64,000 nt of DNA, taken from the NCBI RefSeq assembly GCF_008370045.1, contig NZ_VOBN01000002.1, positions 186,001 to 250,000 on the forward strand, written 5' to 3'. The position numbers and the translations under genes were made by a program. Of this stretch, positions 38,029 through 47,700 are shown in pieces. Source of the stretch: Pseudomonas sp. ANT_J12 (GTDB lineage Bacteria; Pseudomonadota; Gammaproteobacteria; Pseudomonadales; Pseudomonadaceae). The notes beneath the pieces are model-generated. The model worked only from the letters and a program-made list of their open reading frames with translations, had not been told where the DNA came from and ran no database searches. Position 1 is the stretch's first letter. Every line of letters begins with the position of its first letter.

Positions 38029-39480
38029 ATGTCCGTCCGTCGCACCAAAATCGTCGCTACCCTTGGCCCGGCCAGTAACTCGCCGGAAGTTCTCGAACAG
38101 CTGATTCTGGCTGGCCTGGACGTCGCCCGCCTGAACTTCTCCCACGGCACCCCCGACGAGCACAAGGCTCGCGCGAAGCTGGTGCGTGACCTCGCCGCCA
38201 AGCACGGCCGCTTCGTCGCCCTGCTGGGTGACCTGCAAGGCCCGAAAATCCGTATCGCCAAATTCGCCGGCAAGAAGATCGAGCTGAAGATCGGTGATCA
38301 ATTCACCTTCTCCACCAGCCATCCGCTGACCGAAGGCAACCAGCAAGTGGTCGGCATCGACTACCCGGACCTGGTCAAGGATTGCGGCGTGGGCGACGAG
38401 CTGCTGCTCGACGACGGCCGCGTGGTGATGCGCGTCGATACCGCCACCGCCACCGAACTGAACTGCACCGTGCTGATCGGCGGTCCGCTGTCGGACCACA
38501 AAGGCATCAACCGTCGCGGCGGTGGCCTGACTGCCCCGGCCCTGACTGAAAAAGACAAGGCCGACATCAAGCTCGCCGCCGAAATGGAAGTCGACTACCT
38601 CGCCGTGTCCTTCCCGCGCGACGCTGCCGACATGGAATACGCCCGTCAACTGCGCGACGAGGCCGGCGGTACGGCCTGGCTGGTGGCGAAGATCGAACGC
38701 GCCGAAGCCGTGGCCGACGACGACACCCTCGATGCCCTGATCAAAGCCTCCGACGCTGTCATGGTTGCCCGTGGTGACCTGGGCGTGGAAATCGGCGATG
38801 CCGAGCTGGTGGGCATTCAGAAGAAAATCATTCTGCATGCACGCCGCCACAACAAGGCGGTAATCGTCGCGACCCAGATGATGGAGTCGATGATCCAGAA
38901 CCCGATGCCGACCCGCGCCGAAGTGTCCGACGTGGCCAACGCCGTGCTCGACTACACCGACGCCGTGATGCTCTCGGCTGAAAGTGCTGCCGGTCTGTAC
39001 CCGCTGGAAGCCGTGCAAGCGATGGCGCGCATCTGCGTCGGCGCTGAAAAGCACCCGACCAGCAAGACCTCCAGCCACCGCATCGGCAAGGTCTTCGAAA
39101 GCTGCGACCAGTCCATCGCCCTCGCGGCCATGTACACCGCCAACCACTTCCCGGGCGTAAAGGCGATCATCGCCCTGACCGAAAGTGGCTATACGCCGCT
39201 GATCATGTCGCGCATCCGTTCCTCGGTGCCGATCTACGCGTTCTCCCCGCACCGCGAAACCCAGGCCCGCGCCGCCATGTTCCGTGGCGTCTACACCGTG
39301 CCATTCGACCCGGCGTCCTTGCCACCTGAGCAAGTCAGCCAGGCCGCGATCGACGAGTTGCTCAAGCGCGGCGTCGTGGAAAAAGGCGACTGGGTCATCC
39401 TGACCAAGGGCGACAGCTACCACACCATCGGCGGCACCAACGGCATGAAAATCCTGCACGTTGGCGATCCGATGGTCTGA
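38029..39480 (+). CDS. pykA: Pyruvate kinase
   Basis: 483 residues. Signatures seen: KIVATLGPASNSPEVLEQLI, DVARLNFSHGTPDEHK, GDLQGPKIR, LVAKIERAEAV (the Lys-x-Glu catalytic loop), DAVMVARGDLGVEIG and VATQMMESMI. It transfers phosphate from phosphoenolpyruvate to ADP at the end of glycolysis. Pseudomonads carry two forms; this genomic position fits pykA (type II). Monocistronic, followed by a strong terminator. The ATG at 38029 follows AGGAG. Confidence 0.97.
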   Translation: MSVRRTKIVATLGPASNSPEVLEQLILAGLDVARLNFSHGTPDEHKARAKLVRDLAAKHGRFVALLGDLQGPKIRIAKFAGKKIELKIGDQFTFSTSHPLTEGNQQVVGIDYPDLVKDCGVGDELLLDDGRVVMRVDTATATELNCTVLIGGPLSDHKGINRRGGGLTAPALTEKDKADIKLAAEMEVDYLAVSFPRDAADMEYARQLRDEAGGTAWLVAKIERAEAVADDDTLDALIKASDAVMVARGDLGVEIGDAELVGIQKKIILHARRHNKAVIVATQMMESMIQNPMPTRAEVSDVANAVLDYTDAVMLSAESAAGLYPLEAVQAMARICVGAEKHPTSKTSSHRIGKVFESCDQSIALAAMYTANHFPGVKAIIALTESGYTPLIMSRIRSSVPIYAFSPHRETQARAAMFRGVYTVPFDPASLPPEQVSQAAIDELLKRGVVEKGDWVILTKGDSYHTIGGTNGMKILHVGDPMV

Positions 39481-39500
39481 GTGACCGGTTGCTGAAAATC

Positions 39501-39535
39501 AAAAGCCCCGCCCTGTGAATGGCGGGGCTTTTTGG
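39501..39535 (+). terminator. Rho-independent terminator of pykA
   Basis: A 12-bp stem (AAAAGCCCCGCC / GGCGGGGCTTTT) with an 8-nt loop and T-rich tail begins 21 bp after the stop. Confidence 0.95.
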
Positions 39536-39570
39536 TTTCTGATCTGGGGGATGTGGTGCCTGGGCCGGCG

Positions 39571-39597
39571 CCTTCGCGGGCAAGCCTCGCTCCTACA
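39571..39597. repeat. Single REP core
   Basis: One copy of the REP core in reverse orientation, TTCGCGGGCAAGCCTCGCTC, between the pykA terminator and the larger inverted repeat. Confidence 0.8.
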
Positions 39598-39623
39598 GGG
39601 GGGGACGCATTCCAAATATTGAT

Positions 39624-39732
39624 GATCGTTCCCACGCTCCGCGTGGGAATGCAGCCCGGGACGCTCCGCGTCCCACAGAGCCGAACGTAGAGCGTCCGTT
39701 GAGGCATTCCCATGCAGAGCGTGGGAACGATC
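39624..39732. repeat. Composite inverted repeat of the GATCGTTCCCACG type
   Basis: Two outer arms GATCGTTCCCACGCTCCGCG and CAGAGCGTGGGAACGATC enclose a nested GGGACGCTCCGCGTCCC hairpin. An almost identical element is at 58060-58170 and a single arm at 11228. It is a dispersed intergenic repeat of fluorescens pseudomonads, and probably a bidirectional terminator for pykA and the enoyl-CoA hydratase gene. Confidence 0.85.
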
Positions 39733-39734
39733 AC

Positions 39735-40484
39735 TCAGCGCCGGTTGATAAACCCCGACAACGCCGCCAGCGCTTCCGGCGAGCGCAGCCGCTGGGTAAA
39801 CAACGCGCCCTCCTCCTCGATCACTTGGCGAATCAATGCCCGGTCCGGCGCTTTCATCAATTGCTTGCTGATGCGTACGGCTTCAACAGGCAATGCTTCA
39901 AACTTCAACGCCATCTCCCGCGCCTTGGCCAGCGCCGCTTCGCCACTGCCCAGCGCTTCGGTGGCAACGCCCCACGCCGCCGCTTGTTCACCGCTGAAGC
40001 CTTCGCCCAGCAGCAACAATTCCGCCGCTTTGGCGTGGCCGAGCAAACGCGGCAGGATCAGGCTGGAGCCGAATTCCGGGCACAACCCGAGATTCACGAA
40101 CGGCATGCGCAAACGTGCGTCGCGGCTGATGTAGACCAGATCGCAGTGCAGCAACAACGTAGTGCCAATCCCCACCGCCGCCCCGGCCACGGCGGCGATC
40201 ACCGGTTTGCGGCAGTCGAGCAGGTTGAGCATGAAGTGGAACACCGGGCTGTCGAGACTGCTCGGCGGTTGCTGGAGGAAGTCGGAGATGTCGTTGCCGG
40301 CGGTGAAACACTCGGCGCTGCCGGTGATCAGCACGGCGTTGATTTGCGGGTCGCTGTCGGCGTGTTTCAGAGCTTCGGCCATGTGGCTGTACATGGCGCG
40401 GGTCAGGGCGTTTTTCTTGTCGGGGCGGTTCAGACGCAGGGTCAGCAGACCGCGTTCGCGTTCAATCTGGATGGCATCGGGCAT
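39735..40484 (-). CDS. Enoyl-CoA hydratase/isomerase (crotonase family)
   Basis: 249 residues, the usual crotonase length. The first oxyanion loop is AGNDISDFL. The second, AAVAGAAVGIGTTLLLHCDLVY, holds the Gly. A catalytic Glu may be in NLGLCPEFGSSLILPRLLG. The exact substrate cannot be read from sequence; hydration of enoyl-CoA in fatty-acid or amino-acid breakdown is typical. It is co-directional with the ferredoxin-reductase-like gene (31-bp gap), probably in one transcript with it. Confidence 0.9.
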   Translation of the reverse strand: MPDAIQIERERGLLTLRLNRPDKKNALTRAMYSHMAEALKHADSDPQINAVLITGSAECFTAGNDISDFLQQPPSSLDSPVFHFMLNLLDCRKPVIAAVAGAAVGIGTTLLLHCDLVYISRDARLRMPFVNLGLCPEFGSSLILPRLLGHAKAAELLLLGEGFSGEQAAAWGVATEALGSGEAALAKAREMALKFEALPVEAVRISKQLMKAPDRALIRQVIEEEGALFTQRLRSPEALAALSGFINRR

Positions 40485-40515
40485 GGCGGGTCTCGCGTCG
40501 TTAAACGATCAGCGC

Positions 40516-41451
40516 TCAACCACGGGGCAGGAACACGTCGGCCAGCAGTTGATTGCGCGGCAGTCCCGCCAGGTACAGGCGCCGGGCAAAGGCGTCGACG
40601 CTGTCGGGGCCACCGCAGAGTAAGGCCAGGGTTTGCCGGGAAACAAGCCGCAGTTGCGCCAACGCCTGGGGCAACTCGGCCGGGGTCCAGAGTTCGACCG
40701 TGAGGTTTTCGCGGCCGGCGGCCATGGCTTGCAGGGGTTTGGCCAGATAGTGCTCGTCGGCGTCATGGGCCAGGTGAATGACGCGGATGGCGCCCTGGTG
40801 ATCCTGACGCAGCGCTTCGCGCAGCACACCGAACAACGGCCCCAGCCCAGTGCCGGCGGCCAGCAGCCACAGGGGCCGGGTGTGCCAGTCGGCGTCGTAA
40901 TGCAAGGCGCCGCCGCGCAGTTCGCCCAGGCGCAGGGTGTCGCCAATCTGCAACTGACGCGCGGCGTCGCTGAATTCGCCGGGCTGGCGGCAATCGAGGT
41001 GGAATTCCAGGAATCGGTCTTCATCCGGCAGGCTCGCCAGGGAATACGGGCGCGCCACGTGACCGGCCCACAACACCAGATGCTGGCCGGCGCTGTAGCG
41101 CAATGGCCGCTGAGTGGTCAGGCGCAAGCGCAGCACATGGGCGCTGAGCCAATCGACGGCTGCGACCTCGGCCGGACGAGCATCCTGTTGCGGATCAAAC
41201 GTGTGCACCTGCAAGTCTTCGATCACCGAACACTGACAGGCCAGACGCCAACCTTGCTGGCGTTGCTCCGCGCTCAAGGCATCGGGGCGGCTGTCGGCGG
41301 GCAGGCCTTGCACGCATTGCACCAGGCACGCATGACAACTGCCGGCGCGGCAACTGTAAGGCACGGAGACGCCGTTCTGATTCAGGGCATCGAGCAGGTT
41401 GCTGCCCGCCGCCACCGACCATTGGCGTTCGCCGACCCGGACCTCAGGCAT
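40516..41451 (-). CDS. 2Fe-2S ferredoxin / FAD reductase-type oxidoreductase
   Basis: 311 residues. An N-terminal plant-type ferredoxin domain has C34-x4-C39-x2-C42 (SCRAGSCHAC) and C72 in the LACQC segment, which bind the 2Fe-2S cluster. The reductase FAD domain carries PYSLASLP. The NAD domain has AAGTGLGPLFGVL and a C-terminal LCGGPDSVD. It would move electrons from NAD(P)H to a partner oxygenase or hydroxylase, none of which is nearby. Its ATG overlaps the end of the GGDEF gene by 8 nt, indicating translational coupling. Confidence 0.9.
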   Translation of the reverse strand: MPEVRVGERQWSVAAGSNLLDALNQNGVSVPYSCRAGSCHACLVQCVQGLPADSRPDALSAEQRQQGWRLACQCSVIEDLQVHTFDPQQDARPAEVAAVDWLSAHVLRLRLTTQRPLRYSAGQHLVLWAGHVARPYSLASLPDEDRFLEFHLDCRQPGEFSDAARQLQIGDTLRLGELRGGALHYDADWHTRPLWLLAAGTGLGPLFGVLREALRQDHQGAIRVIHLAHDADEHYLAKPLQAMAAGRENLTVELWTPAELPQALAQLRLVSRQTLALLCGGPDSVDAFARRLYLAGLPRNQLLADVFLPRG

Positions 41452-42565
41452 CGATGTTCTCCCACGCCGCCGCGCAACGATTGCGGCCGTCGCGCTTGGC
41501 CCGGTACAGCGCCTGGTCGGCCCGTTGCAGGGCGTCGTCGAGGTCGTCGCCCAGTTCCAGCAGGGTCATACCGGCGCTCAGGCTGAGGTTGCTGACGCTC
41601 AGGCCGAACAACTCGACATCGGTGAAAGCAATGCGCAGGCGTTCGCAACAAGAGGTCAGGCGCTCGGCATCGCAGTCGGGCAGCAACACCACGAATTCTT
41701 CGCCGCCGTAACGGGCCAGTACATCGCCGTCGCGCAGGCAGGCCGTGGCCACCCCGGCGAAGGCTTGCAACACCTGGTCGCCGGCGGCATGGCCGTGTAC
41801 GTCGTTGATGCGTTTGAAGTGGTCGAGGTCGATCAGCGCCAAACCGTGGACCACGCCAGCGTCCATCGCATTCAGCTCCCGGGAAGCCAGGCGCAGAAAG
41901 TGGCGGCGGTTGAACAGGCCGGTGAGTTCATCGGTGGCGACGAGGTCTTCGAGCTGGCGCATCATCCCGCGCAGGGTGTCCTGGTGCGCTTGCAAGGCGA
42001 AGCGGCGCTGGCGCATCAGTTGGCGCGAGGCCTGGACGTATCGGGCGTAAAGCACCAGCCACACCAGCACGATAAACAGCACGCACACCTGCAACAGCGC
42101 CAGGGCCGGGTCGGCCAACTGGAAGTGGTAGCCCTCCCACAGCGTGATGGCGCTGAAACTGAAGAACACCAGCAACGCACAACGGACAAAGGCCCGACGC
42201 GAGAGGTGGAACAGGCCGAACAGCAAAATCAGGATATAGAAGACCAGGAACGCGCCGCGGGCTTCGTCCAGGTGAGAGATGAGCCAGGTTTGCCAGCCCA
42301 GGCCCAGCAATACCTGGACTTCGGTCAGGCTGGGGTCGGCGAAGCGCAGATTGCAGCCGCTGTAGAACACCGCGAACAGCGCCGCCTGCGTGATGACCAC
42401 CATTGCGCTGCCAATCGCGACACTGGCCAGGGGCGCATCGAAGTGCCCGGTGAAAAACGCCAGCCACAGCAGCAGTAATGCCAGGGCATAGGTGCCGGCC
42501 GCGAGGGCAAAACGTTTGAGCAACAGGCGCTGGATGGCGTTATGGGTCAATCGTTGACTCACCAA
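41444..42565 (-). CDS. sadC: Membrane diguanylate cyclase, SadC-like
   Basis: 373 residues. Five to six membrane spans occupy about residues 15-180. A short coiled linker leads to a GGDEF domain (about 212-370) with the active GGEEF at 287-291. The inhibitory I-site RDGD lies at 278-281, exactly five residues before it. It should make cyclic di-GMP with product inhibition, and favour surface attachment. The gene order pykA - enoyl hydratase - reductase - GGDEF - fumarase is that of SadC (PA4332) as I recall it. The protein is shorter than PAO1 SadC, so the name rests on synteny. Confidence 0.8.
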   Translation of the reverse strand: MVSQRLTHNAIQRLLLKRFALAAGTYALALLLLWLAFFTGHFDAPLASVAIGSAMVVITQAALFAVFYSGCNLRFADPSLTEVQVLLGLGWQTWLISHLDEARGAFLVFYILILLFGLFHLSRRAFVRCALLVFFSFSAITLWEGYHFQLADPALALLQVCVLFIVLVWLVLYARYVQASRQLMRQRRFALQAHQDTLRGMMRQLEDLVATDELTGLFNRRHFLRLASRELNAMDAGVVHGLALIDLDHFKRINDVHGHAAGDQVLQAFAGVATACLRDGDVLARYGGEEFVVLLPDCDAERLTSCCERLRIAFTDVELFGLSVSNLSLSAGMTLLELGDDLDDALQRADQALYRAKRDGRNRCAAAWENIDA

Positions 42566-42712
42566 AGGAAAAGAGGCTGAAAGAGTGTCCTACTCTACAG
42601 GCCGATGGCCACTTTAGTGGCGCGACCGATAAATGACCATTCAATTTTGGAAGCGGAAAACTGGCGTCAAAAGCATGGCCCGCTTGACTCCTGTTTATGG
42701 GCATAAACGCCT

Positions 42713-42820
42713 CTGTGGCGAGGGAGCTTGCTCCCGCCGGGCTGCGAAGCGGCCCCTCTCCTTACCTGAAAAGAGGGGGAGCGCTTCGCACTCCAGCGCA
42801 AGCAAGCTCCTTCGCCACAG
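42713..42820. repeat. Variant REP doublet (GTGGCGAGGGAGCTTGCTCC type)
   Basis: CTGTGGCGAGGGAGCTTGCT and its imperfect complement AAGCTCCTTCGCCACAG are separated by about 70 bp. The right arm is more degenerate. It belongs to another REP group than the GAGGCTTGCCC copies elsewhere in the window. Confidence 0.8.
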
Positions 42821-42920
42821 GTCAACTCCGACCAAAAGCCAATGTGTACCCGCCAGCGAGCCGCGTTATACTGCCGCGCCTTTTTAGCGTCGCGCCAGCA
42901 GCCCCGGTGTGACAGAGGAT

Positions 42921-43009
42921 CAGCTACAAGTCTCAAGTTTCAAGCCGCAAGCTGAAGCCGTTCGCGTACTGCTTGGAACTTGCAGCTTGAAACTTAAGGC
43001 TTGTAGCTG
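42921..43009. repeat. Inverted repeat (CAGCTACAAG type) just upstream of fumarase
   Basis: CAGCTACAAGTCTCAAG and its imperfect complement CTTAAGGCTTGTAGCTG end about 40 bp before the ATG. The central spacer has further pairing (CAAGCTG / CAGCTTG). It is a dispersed Pseudomonas repeat type and may form a leader hairpin. Confidence 0.75.
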
Positions 43010-43048
43010 CCCCATAGAATGTTCCCGTCTTTTAGAGGAGCGCGACTC

Positions 43049-44572
43049 ATGACCGTGATCAAGCAAGACGACCTGATTCAGAGCGTTGCCGACGCCCTGC
43101 AGTTCATTTCTTATTACCACCCCGTTGATTTTATCCAGGCGATGCACGAAGCCTACCTGCGCGAAGAATCGCCAGCGGCCCGTGATTCGATGGCGCAAAT
43201 CCTGATCAACTCGCGCATGTGCGCCACCGGCCACCGTCCGATCTGCCAGGACACCGGCATCGTGACCGTGTTTGTCCGTGTGGGCATGGACGTGCGTTGG
43301 GATGGCGCCACCATGAGCCTGGACGACATGATCAACCAAGGCGTGCGCCAAGCGTACAACCTGCCGGAAAACGTCCTGCGTGCCTCGATCCTCGCCGACC
43401 CGGCGGGCGCTCGCAGGAACACCAAGGACAACACCCCGGCCGTGATCCACTACTCCATCGTTCCGGGTAATACCGTGGAAGTGGACGTAGCGGCCAAGGG
43501 CGGCGGTTCCGAGAACAAGTCGAAAATGGCCATGCTCAACCCGTCCGACTCGATCGTCGACTGGGTTCTGAAGACCGTTCCGACCATGGGCGCCGGCTGG
43601 TGCCCACCGGGCATGCTTGGCATCGGCATCGGCGGCACCGCCGAGAAAGCCGCCGTCATGGCCAAGGAAGTGTTGATGGAATCCATCGACATCCACGAGC
43701 TGAAGATGCGCGGCCCGTCCAACCGTATCGAAGAGATGCGCCTGGAGCTGTTCGAGAAGGTCAACCAACTGGGCATCGGCGCCCAGGGCCTGGGCGGCCT
43801 GACCACCGTGCTCGACGTGAAGATCATGGATTACCCGACCCACGCCGCGTCCCTGCCGGTGTGCATGATCCCGAACTGCGCCGCCACCCGTCACGCGCAC
43901 TTCGTGCTCGACGGTTCCGGCCCGGCCTCGCTGGAAGCGCCACCGCTGGACGCCTACCCGGAAATCGTCTGGGAAGCCGGCCCGTCGGCCCGTCGCGTCA
44001 ACCTCGACACCCTGACCCCGGAAGACGTGCAGAGCTGGAAGCCGGGCGAAACCGTCCTGCTCAACGGCAAGATGCTCACCGGTCGCGACGCCGCGCACAA
44101 GCGCATGGTCGAGATGCTGAACAAAGGTGAAGCCCTGCCGGTGGACCTGAAAGGTCGCTTCATCTACTACGTCGGCCCGGTTGATCCGGTGCGCGAAGAA
44201 GTGGTTGGGCCTGCCGGTCCGACCACCGCGACGCGGATGGACAAGTTCACCCGTCAGATCCTCGAGCAAACCGGCCTGCTGGGCATGATCGGCAAATCCG
44301 AGCGCGGCCCGACTGCGATCGAAGCGATCAAGGACCACAAAGCCGTGTACCTGATGGCAGTGGGCGGCGCGGCTTACCTGGTGGCGCAAGCCATCAAGAA
44401 ATCCCGCGTCGTGGCTTTCGCCGAGCTGGGGATGGAAGCCATCTACGAGTTCGACGTCAAAGACATGCCGGTGACCGTTGCGGTGGATAGCAAAGGTGAA
44501 TCGGTGCACATCACCGGTCCTGCCATCTGGCAGAAAAAGATCAGTGAAAGCCTGGCGGTAGAAGTGCAGTAA
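43049..44572 (+). CDS. fumA: Class I (Fe-S) fumarate hydratase
   Basis: 507 residues. Class I Fe-S fumarase: MTVIKQDDLIQSVADALQFI start, RMCATGHRPICQDTG (cluster Cys), GKGGGSENKSKMA-like and GAGWCPPGMLGIGIGG motifs. The C-terminal beta domain has MTGRDAAHKR and GPTTATRMDKF. It interconverts fumarate and malate with a 4Fe-4S cluster. Pseudomonads also have class II enzymes; the one here follows the GGDEF gene as in PA4333. The ATG follows GAGGAG at a spacing of 8. A strong terminator follows. Confidence 0.95.
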   Translation: MTVIKQDDLIQSVADALQFISYYHPVDFIQAMHEAYLREESPAARDSMAQILINSRMCATGHRPICQDTGIVTVFVRVGMDVRWDGATMSLDDMINQGVRQAYNLPENVLRASILADPAGARRNTKDNTPAVIHYSIVPGNTVEVDVAAKGGGSENKSKMAMLNPSDSIVDWVLKTVPTMGAGWCPPGMLGIGIGGTAEKAAVMAKEVLMESIDIHELKMRGPSNRIEEMRLELFEKVNQLGIGAQGLGGLTTVLDVKIMDYPTHAASLPVCMIPNCAATRHAHFVLDGSGPASLEAPPLDAYPEIVWEAGPSARRVNLDTLTPEDVQSWKPGETVLLNGKMLTGRDAAHKRMVEMLNKGEALPVDLKGRFIYYVGPVDPVREEVVGPAGPTTATRMDKFTRQILEQTGLLGMIGKSERGPTAIEAIKDHKAVYLMAVGGAAYLVAQAIKKSRVVAFAELGMEAIYEFDVKDMPVTVAVDSKGESVHITGPAIWQKKISESLAVEVQ

Positions 44573-44590
44573 GCACTAACACCTCCAAAA

Positions 44591-44632
44591 ACGGCCGGGT
44601 CATCTCCCCAGATGACCCGGCCGTTTTTTTTT
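44591..44632 (+). terminator. Strong rho-independent terminator of fumarase
   Basis: A 15-bp perfect stem (ACGGCCGGGTCATCT / AGATGACCCGGCCGT) with a CCCC loop is followed by nine T residues. It separates fumarase from Tc island 2. Confidence 0.97.
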
Positions 44633-44708
44633 GCCCATCCCCCACCTGTGGGAGATCGGTATAAACAGTCATCCCCTGCAACCCAATCAATCTAAAAATC
44701 CCGCCCCC

Positions 44709-44728
44709 ACCTGTCAGATCTGACAGGT
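44709..44728 (+). promoter_or_regulatory. Perfect 20-bp lux/las-box palindrome upstream of tcB
   Basis: ACCTGTCAGATCTGACAGGT is a perfect palindrome in the CT-N12-AG frame. It differs at three positions from the P. aeruginosa lasB OP1 box as I recall it (ACCTGCCAGTTCTGGCAGGT) and at four from the V. fischeri lux box. A weak -10-like segment (TGATAG) follows near 44748, placing the box at about -40. It ends 70 bp upstream of the ATG. LuxR-type activation is therefore likely, though not proven. Confidence 0.65.
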
Positions 44729-44798
44729 TACGCCGCCCCGGCAACTTGATAGCGTTGACCCACACCGAAACCCTTTGCCGAACACCGGGATCCGCCCC

Positions 44799-47700
44799 AT
44801 GGACGATCACGCTTCGCTGAGCATCACCACGCCCTCCATTGCCCGCACTGCGTCCATTGCCATGGTCGGCAAAAGCGGCTCGGTCGGTTTCACCGGCAGC
44901 GCGTCATTCGAATTGCCGCTGCCCCTGTCGGCCGGGCGCGGTTTCGATCCCAACCTGTCGCTGGGCTATGACAGCCAGGCCGGCAACGGACCGTTCGGGA
45001 TTGGCTGGGGGTTGAACAGCGGTGCCATTTCCCGACAGACCAACAAGGGCGTGCCGCGCTACCAGGACGACGATGTGATGATCGGCCACGACGGCCAGCA
45101 GTGGCGCCCGGAACGGGATGCCCAGGGGCAGATCACGTCCAGGAGCGAAACCCATTACCGGGGCGTGCCCGTGGGGTCACACACGGTGGTGCGTTATTTC
45201 CCCCGCATTGAAACCACCTTCGCGCTGATCGAGTTCTGGCGCTCCAGTGCCAACCCGCAGGGTTTCTGGCTGATACACGACACCGACGGCAGCCTGCACC
45301 TGTTCGGCAAAGCCGATACCGCGCGGGTGGCCGATCCGAACGACCTGCAACGCGTTACGTCCTGGCTCATACAGGAAAGCCTGAGTGCCCACGGCGAGCA
45401 CATCGCCTACGAGTACAAAGCCGAGGAAGCCTCACCGGCGCCCCATGACTACCGGGCCCAGCGTTACTTGCAACGGGTGCTCTACGGCAACGCCGCAGCC
45501 AGCAGCCACTTGTATGGCTGGACCGAGCCACCGCCCTCGCCGGCGTGGCATTTCCATCTGCTGTTCGACTACGGCGAACGCACCCTGGACCGGGAACAGA
45601 AACCCACCTACGAACCCAAGACCCCGTGGCCAGTGCGCAGCGATCCGTTCCACACCTACGGCAACGGCTTTGAAGTCGGCACCCGGCGCTTGTGTCATCA
45701 GGTGCTGATGTTCCATCACTTCCCCCGGGAACTGGGGGCGAACCCGGTGCTGGTGCGACGGCTGCTGCTGGAGTACCGCGCCACGTCCCTGGGCTACAAC
45801 CAGTTGGCGGCCGCGCACTATCAGGCCTGGGACGCCAGTGGCGCGGTGGAAAACCGCCCGCCCCTGGAGTTCGACTACTCGGCGTTCGCCCCCAATACCC
45901 AACCGGCGCCCTTGTTGCCCTTCGATAACATGCCCGGCCTTGAGGATGGGCAACGCTATCAATCCGTCGATCTGTTTGGCGAGGGCTTGCCGGGTTTTCT
46001 GTGCCGCTACGACCAGGCCTGGTTCTACCGCGAGCCGTTGCGCGATGAGTCCGGCGATGATGACATCACCTACGGCCCATGGACCGAACTCAGCCAGATC
46101 CCCCGCGCCGACAGCCGTAAACCGGTGCAGCAAACCCTCACCGACCTGACCGGTGACGGGCGCCTGGACTGGGTCATCGCTCAACCGGGCCTGAGCGGTT
46201 TCCACACCCTGAACCCGGACCGCAGCTGGTCAGGCTTCATCCCGTTCAGCGCGTTTCCGGCGGAGTATTTCCACACCCTGGCGCAACTGGGCGACTTGAG
46301 CGGCGACGGCCTCAGCTCCCTCGCGCTGATCGGCCCCAGGAGCGTGCGCTTGTACGCCAACCGTCGCACCGACGGTTTCGCCAAGGCTGAGGAGGTGCCC
46401 CATCTGCCGGACGACGACCGCTTGCCGTTGTTCAGCGATGCGCCGTCAGAATTGGTGTTCCTGGGCAACATGCTGGGCAGCGACATGAGCGAGTTGTGTC
46501 GCATCCGCCACAACGAAATCAAATGCTGGCCGAACCTGGGTCACGGGCGTTTCGGCCAGGGTTTCGTGATGAGCGCCCTGCCCTTCAGCTACCACGAATT
46601 CGATGCCGCCCGCGTGCGCATTGCCGACCTCGACGGCTCCGGGGCACCGGCGCTGATTTACCTGAAGTCCGACGGTTTCGACATCTACTTCAACCGGGGT
46701 GGTAATGGTCTGGAGCAGACACCAGTCCAAGTCTCCTGGCCCGAAGGTGTGCGCTACGACAACCATTGCCAAGTGACCCTCGCCGACCTGCAAGGCCTGG
46801 GCTGCGCCAGTCTGATCCTGACAGTGCCGCACATGAAACCCCGGCACTGGCGCTATGACTTTGTCAGTGCCCGGCCGTACCTGCTGAGTGCCAGCAACAA
46901 CAACATGGGGTGCGGCACGCACGTGAAGTACCGCAGCTCGGCGCAGGAGTGGCTGGATGAAAAACGGCAATTGCATAACCGCAAAATGCTAGCGATGTCG
47001 TACCTGCCATTCCCGATTCAAGTGGTCAGCAAACAGCAGCAAAAGGACGAGATCACCGGCAACGTGCTCACCCAATCCCTCAGCTACAGCCAGGGTTACT
47101 ACGATGGTATCGAGCGCGAGTTCCGGGGTTTCGGCCTGGTGCGCCAGACCGACAGCGAAGCCGTGCAGACTGAGGACGACATCGGCTTCACCGCCCCGGC
47201 GCTGGCCTGCACCTGGTTCCATACGGGCCGCAGCGTGGACATGCCGCGAGACGGTTATTTCGCCCAGGACCCGGACGCCCAACCCTTGGGCGATACGCTG
47301 TTCTGTCGCTACCACGCCAGCGACGCCTTCGATGAACCGGTGACCCCGGACGCAGCCACCGCCCGTGCAATCGCCCGGGCCCTCGCCGGCGCAGTGTTGC
47401 GCACGGAAACCTATGCGCTGGACGACACCCTGCCCTACCAGGTTGAGGAGTACCGCTACAAAGTCCGTGAATTGCGGGGCATCGACGCTCACCCGCCCCA
47501 CGGCAGCCTGTTCGCTGCGCCGCTGGAACAAATCAGTTACCAGTACGAACGCTTTATCGACGACCCGCTGTGCCGCCACGACATCACCCTGAGCCAGGAT
47601 GCGTTCGGCCAGCCGACCCATGCCCTCACCGTCCACTACGCCCGGCGCAAGACCGAACTCGACGCACCGCCCTTCGATGACCCGGACGAACAAGCCTGGT

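Larger units (their letters stand above)
42566..43048. other. 483-bp intergenic region carrying two repeat pairs before fumarase
   Basis: No gene is seen. It holds a variant REP pair (42713-42820), a separate inverted repeat (42921-43009), and a possible -10 TATACT at 42867-42872 for the fumarase gene. If that promoter is used, the second repeat lies in the mRNA leader. Confidence 0.6.
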
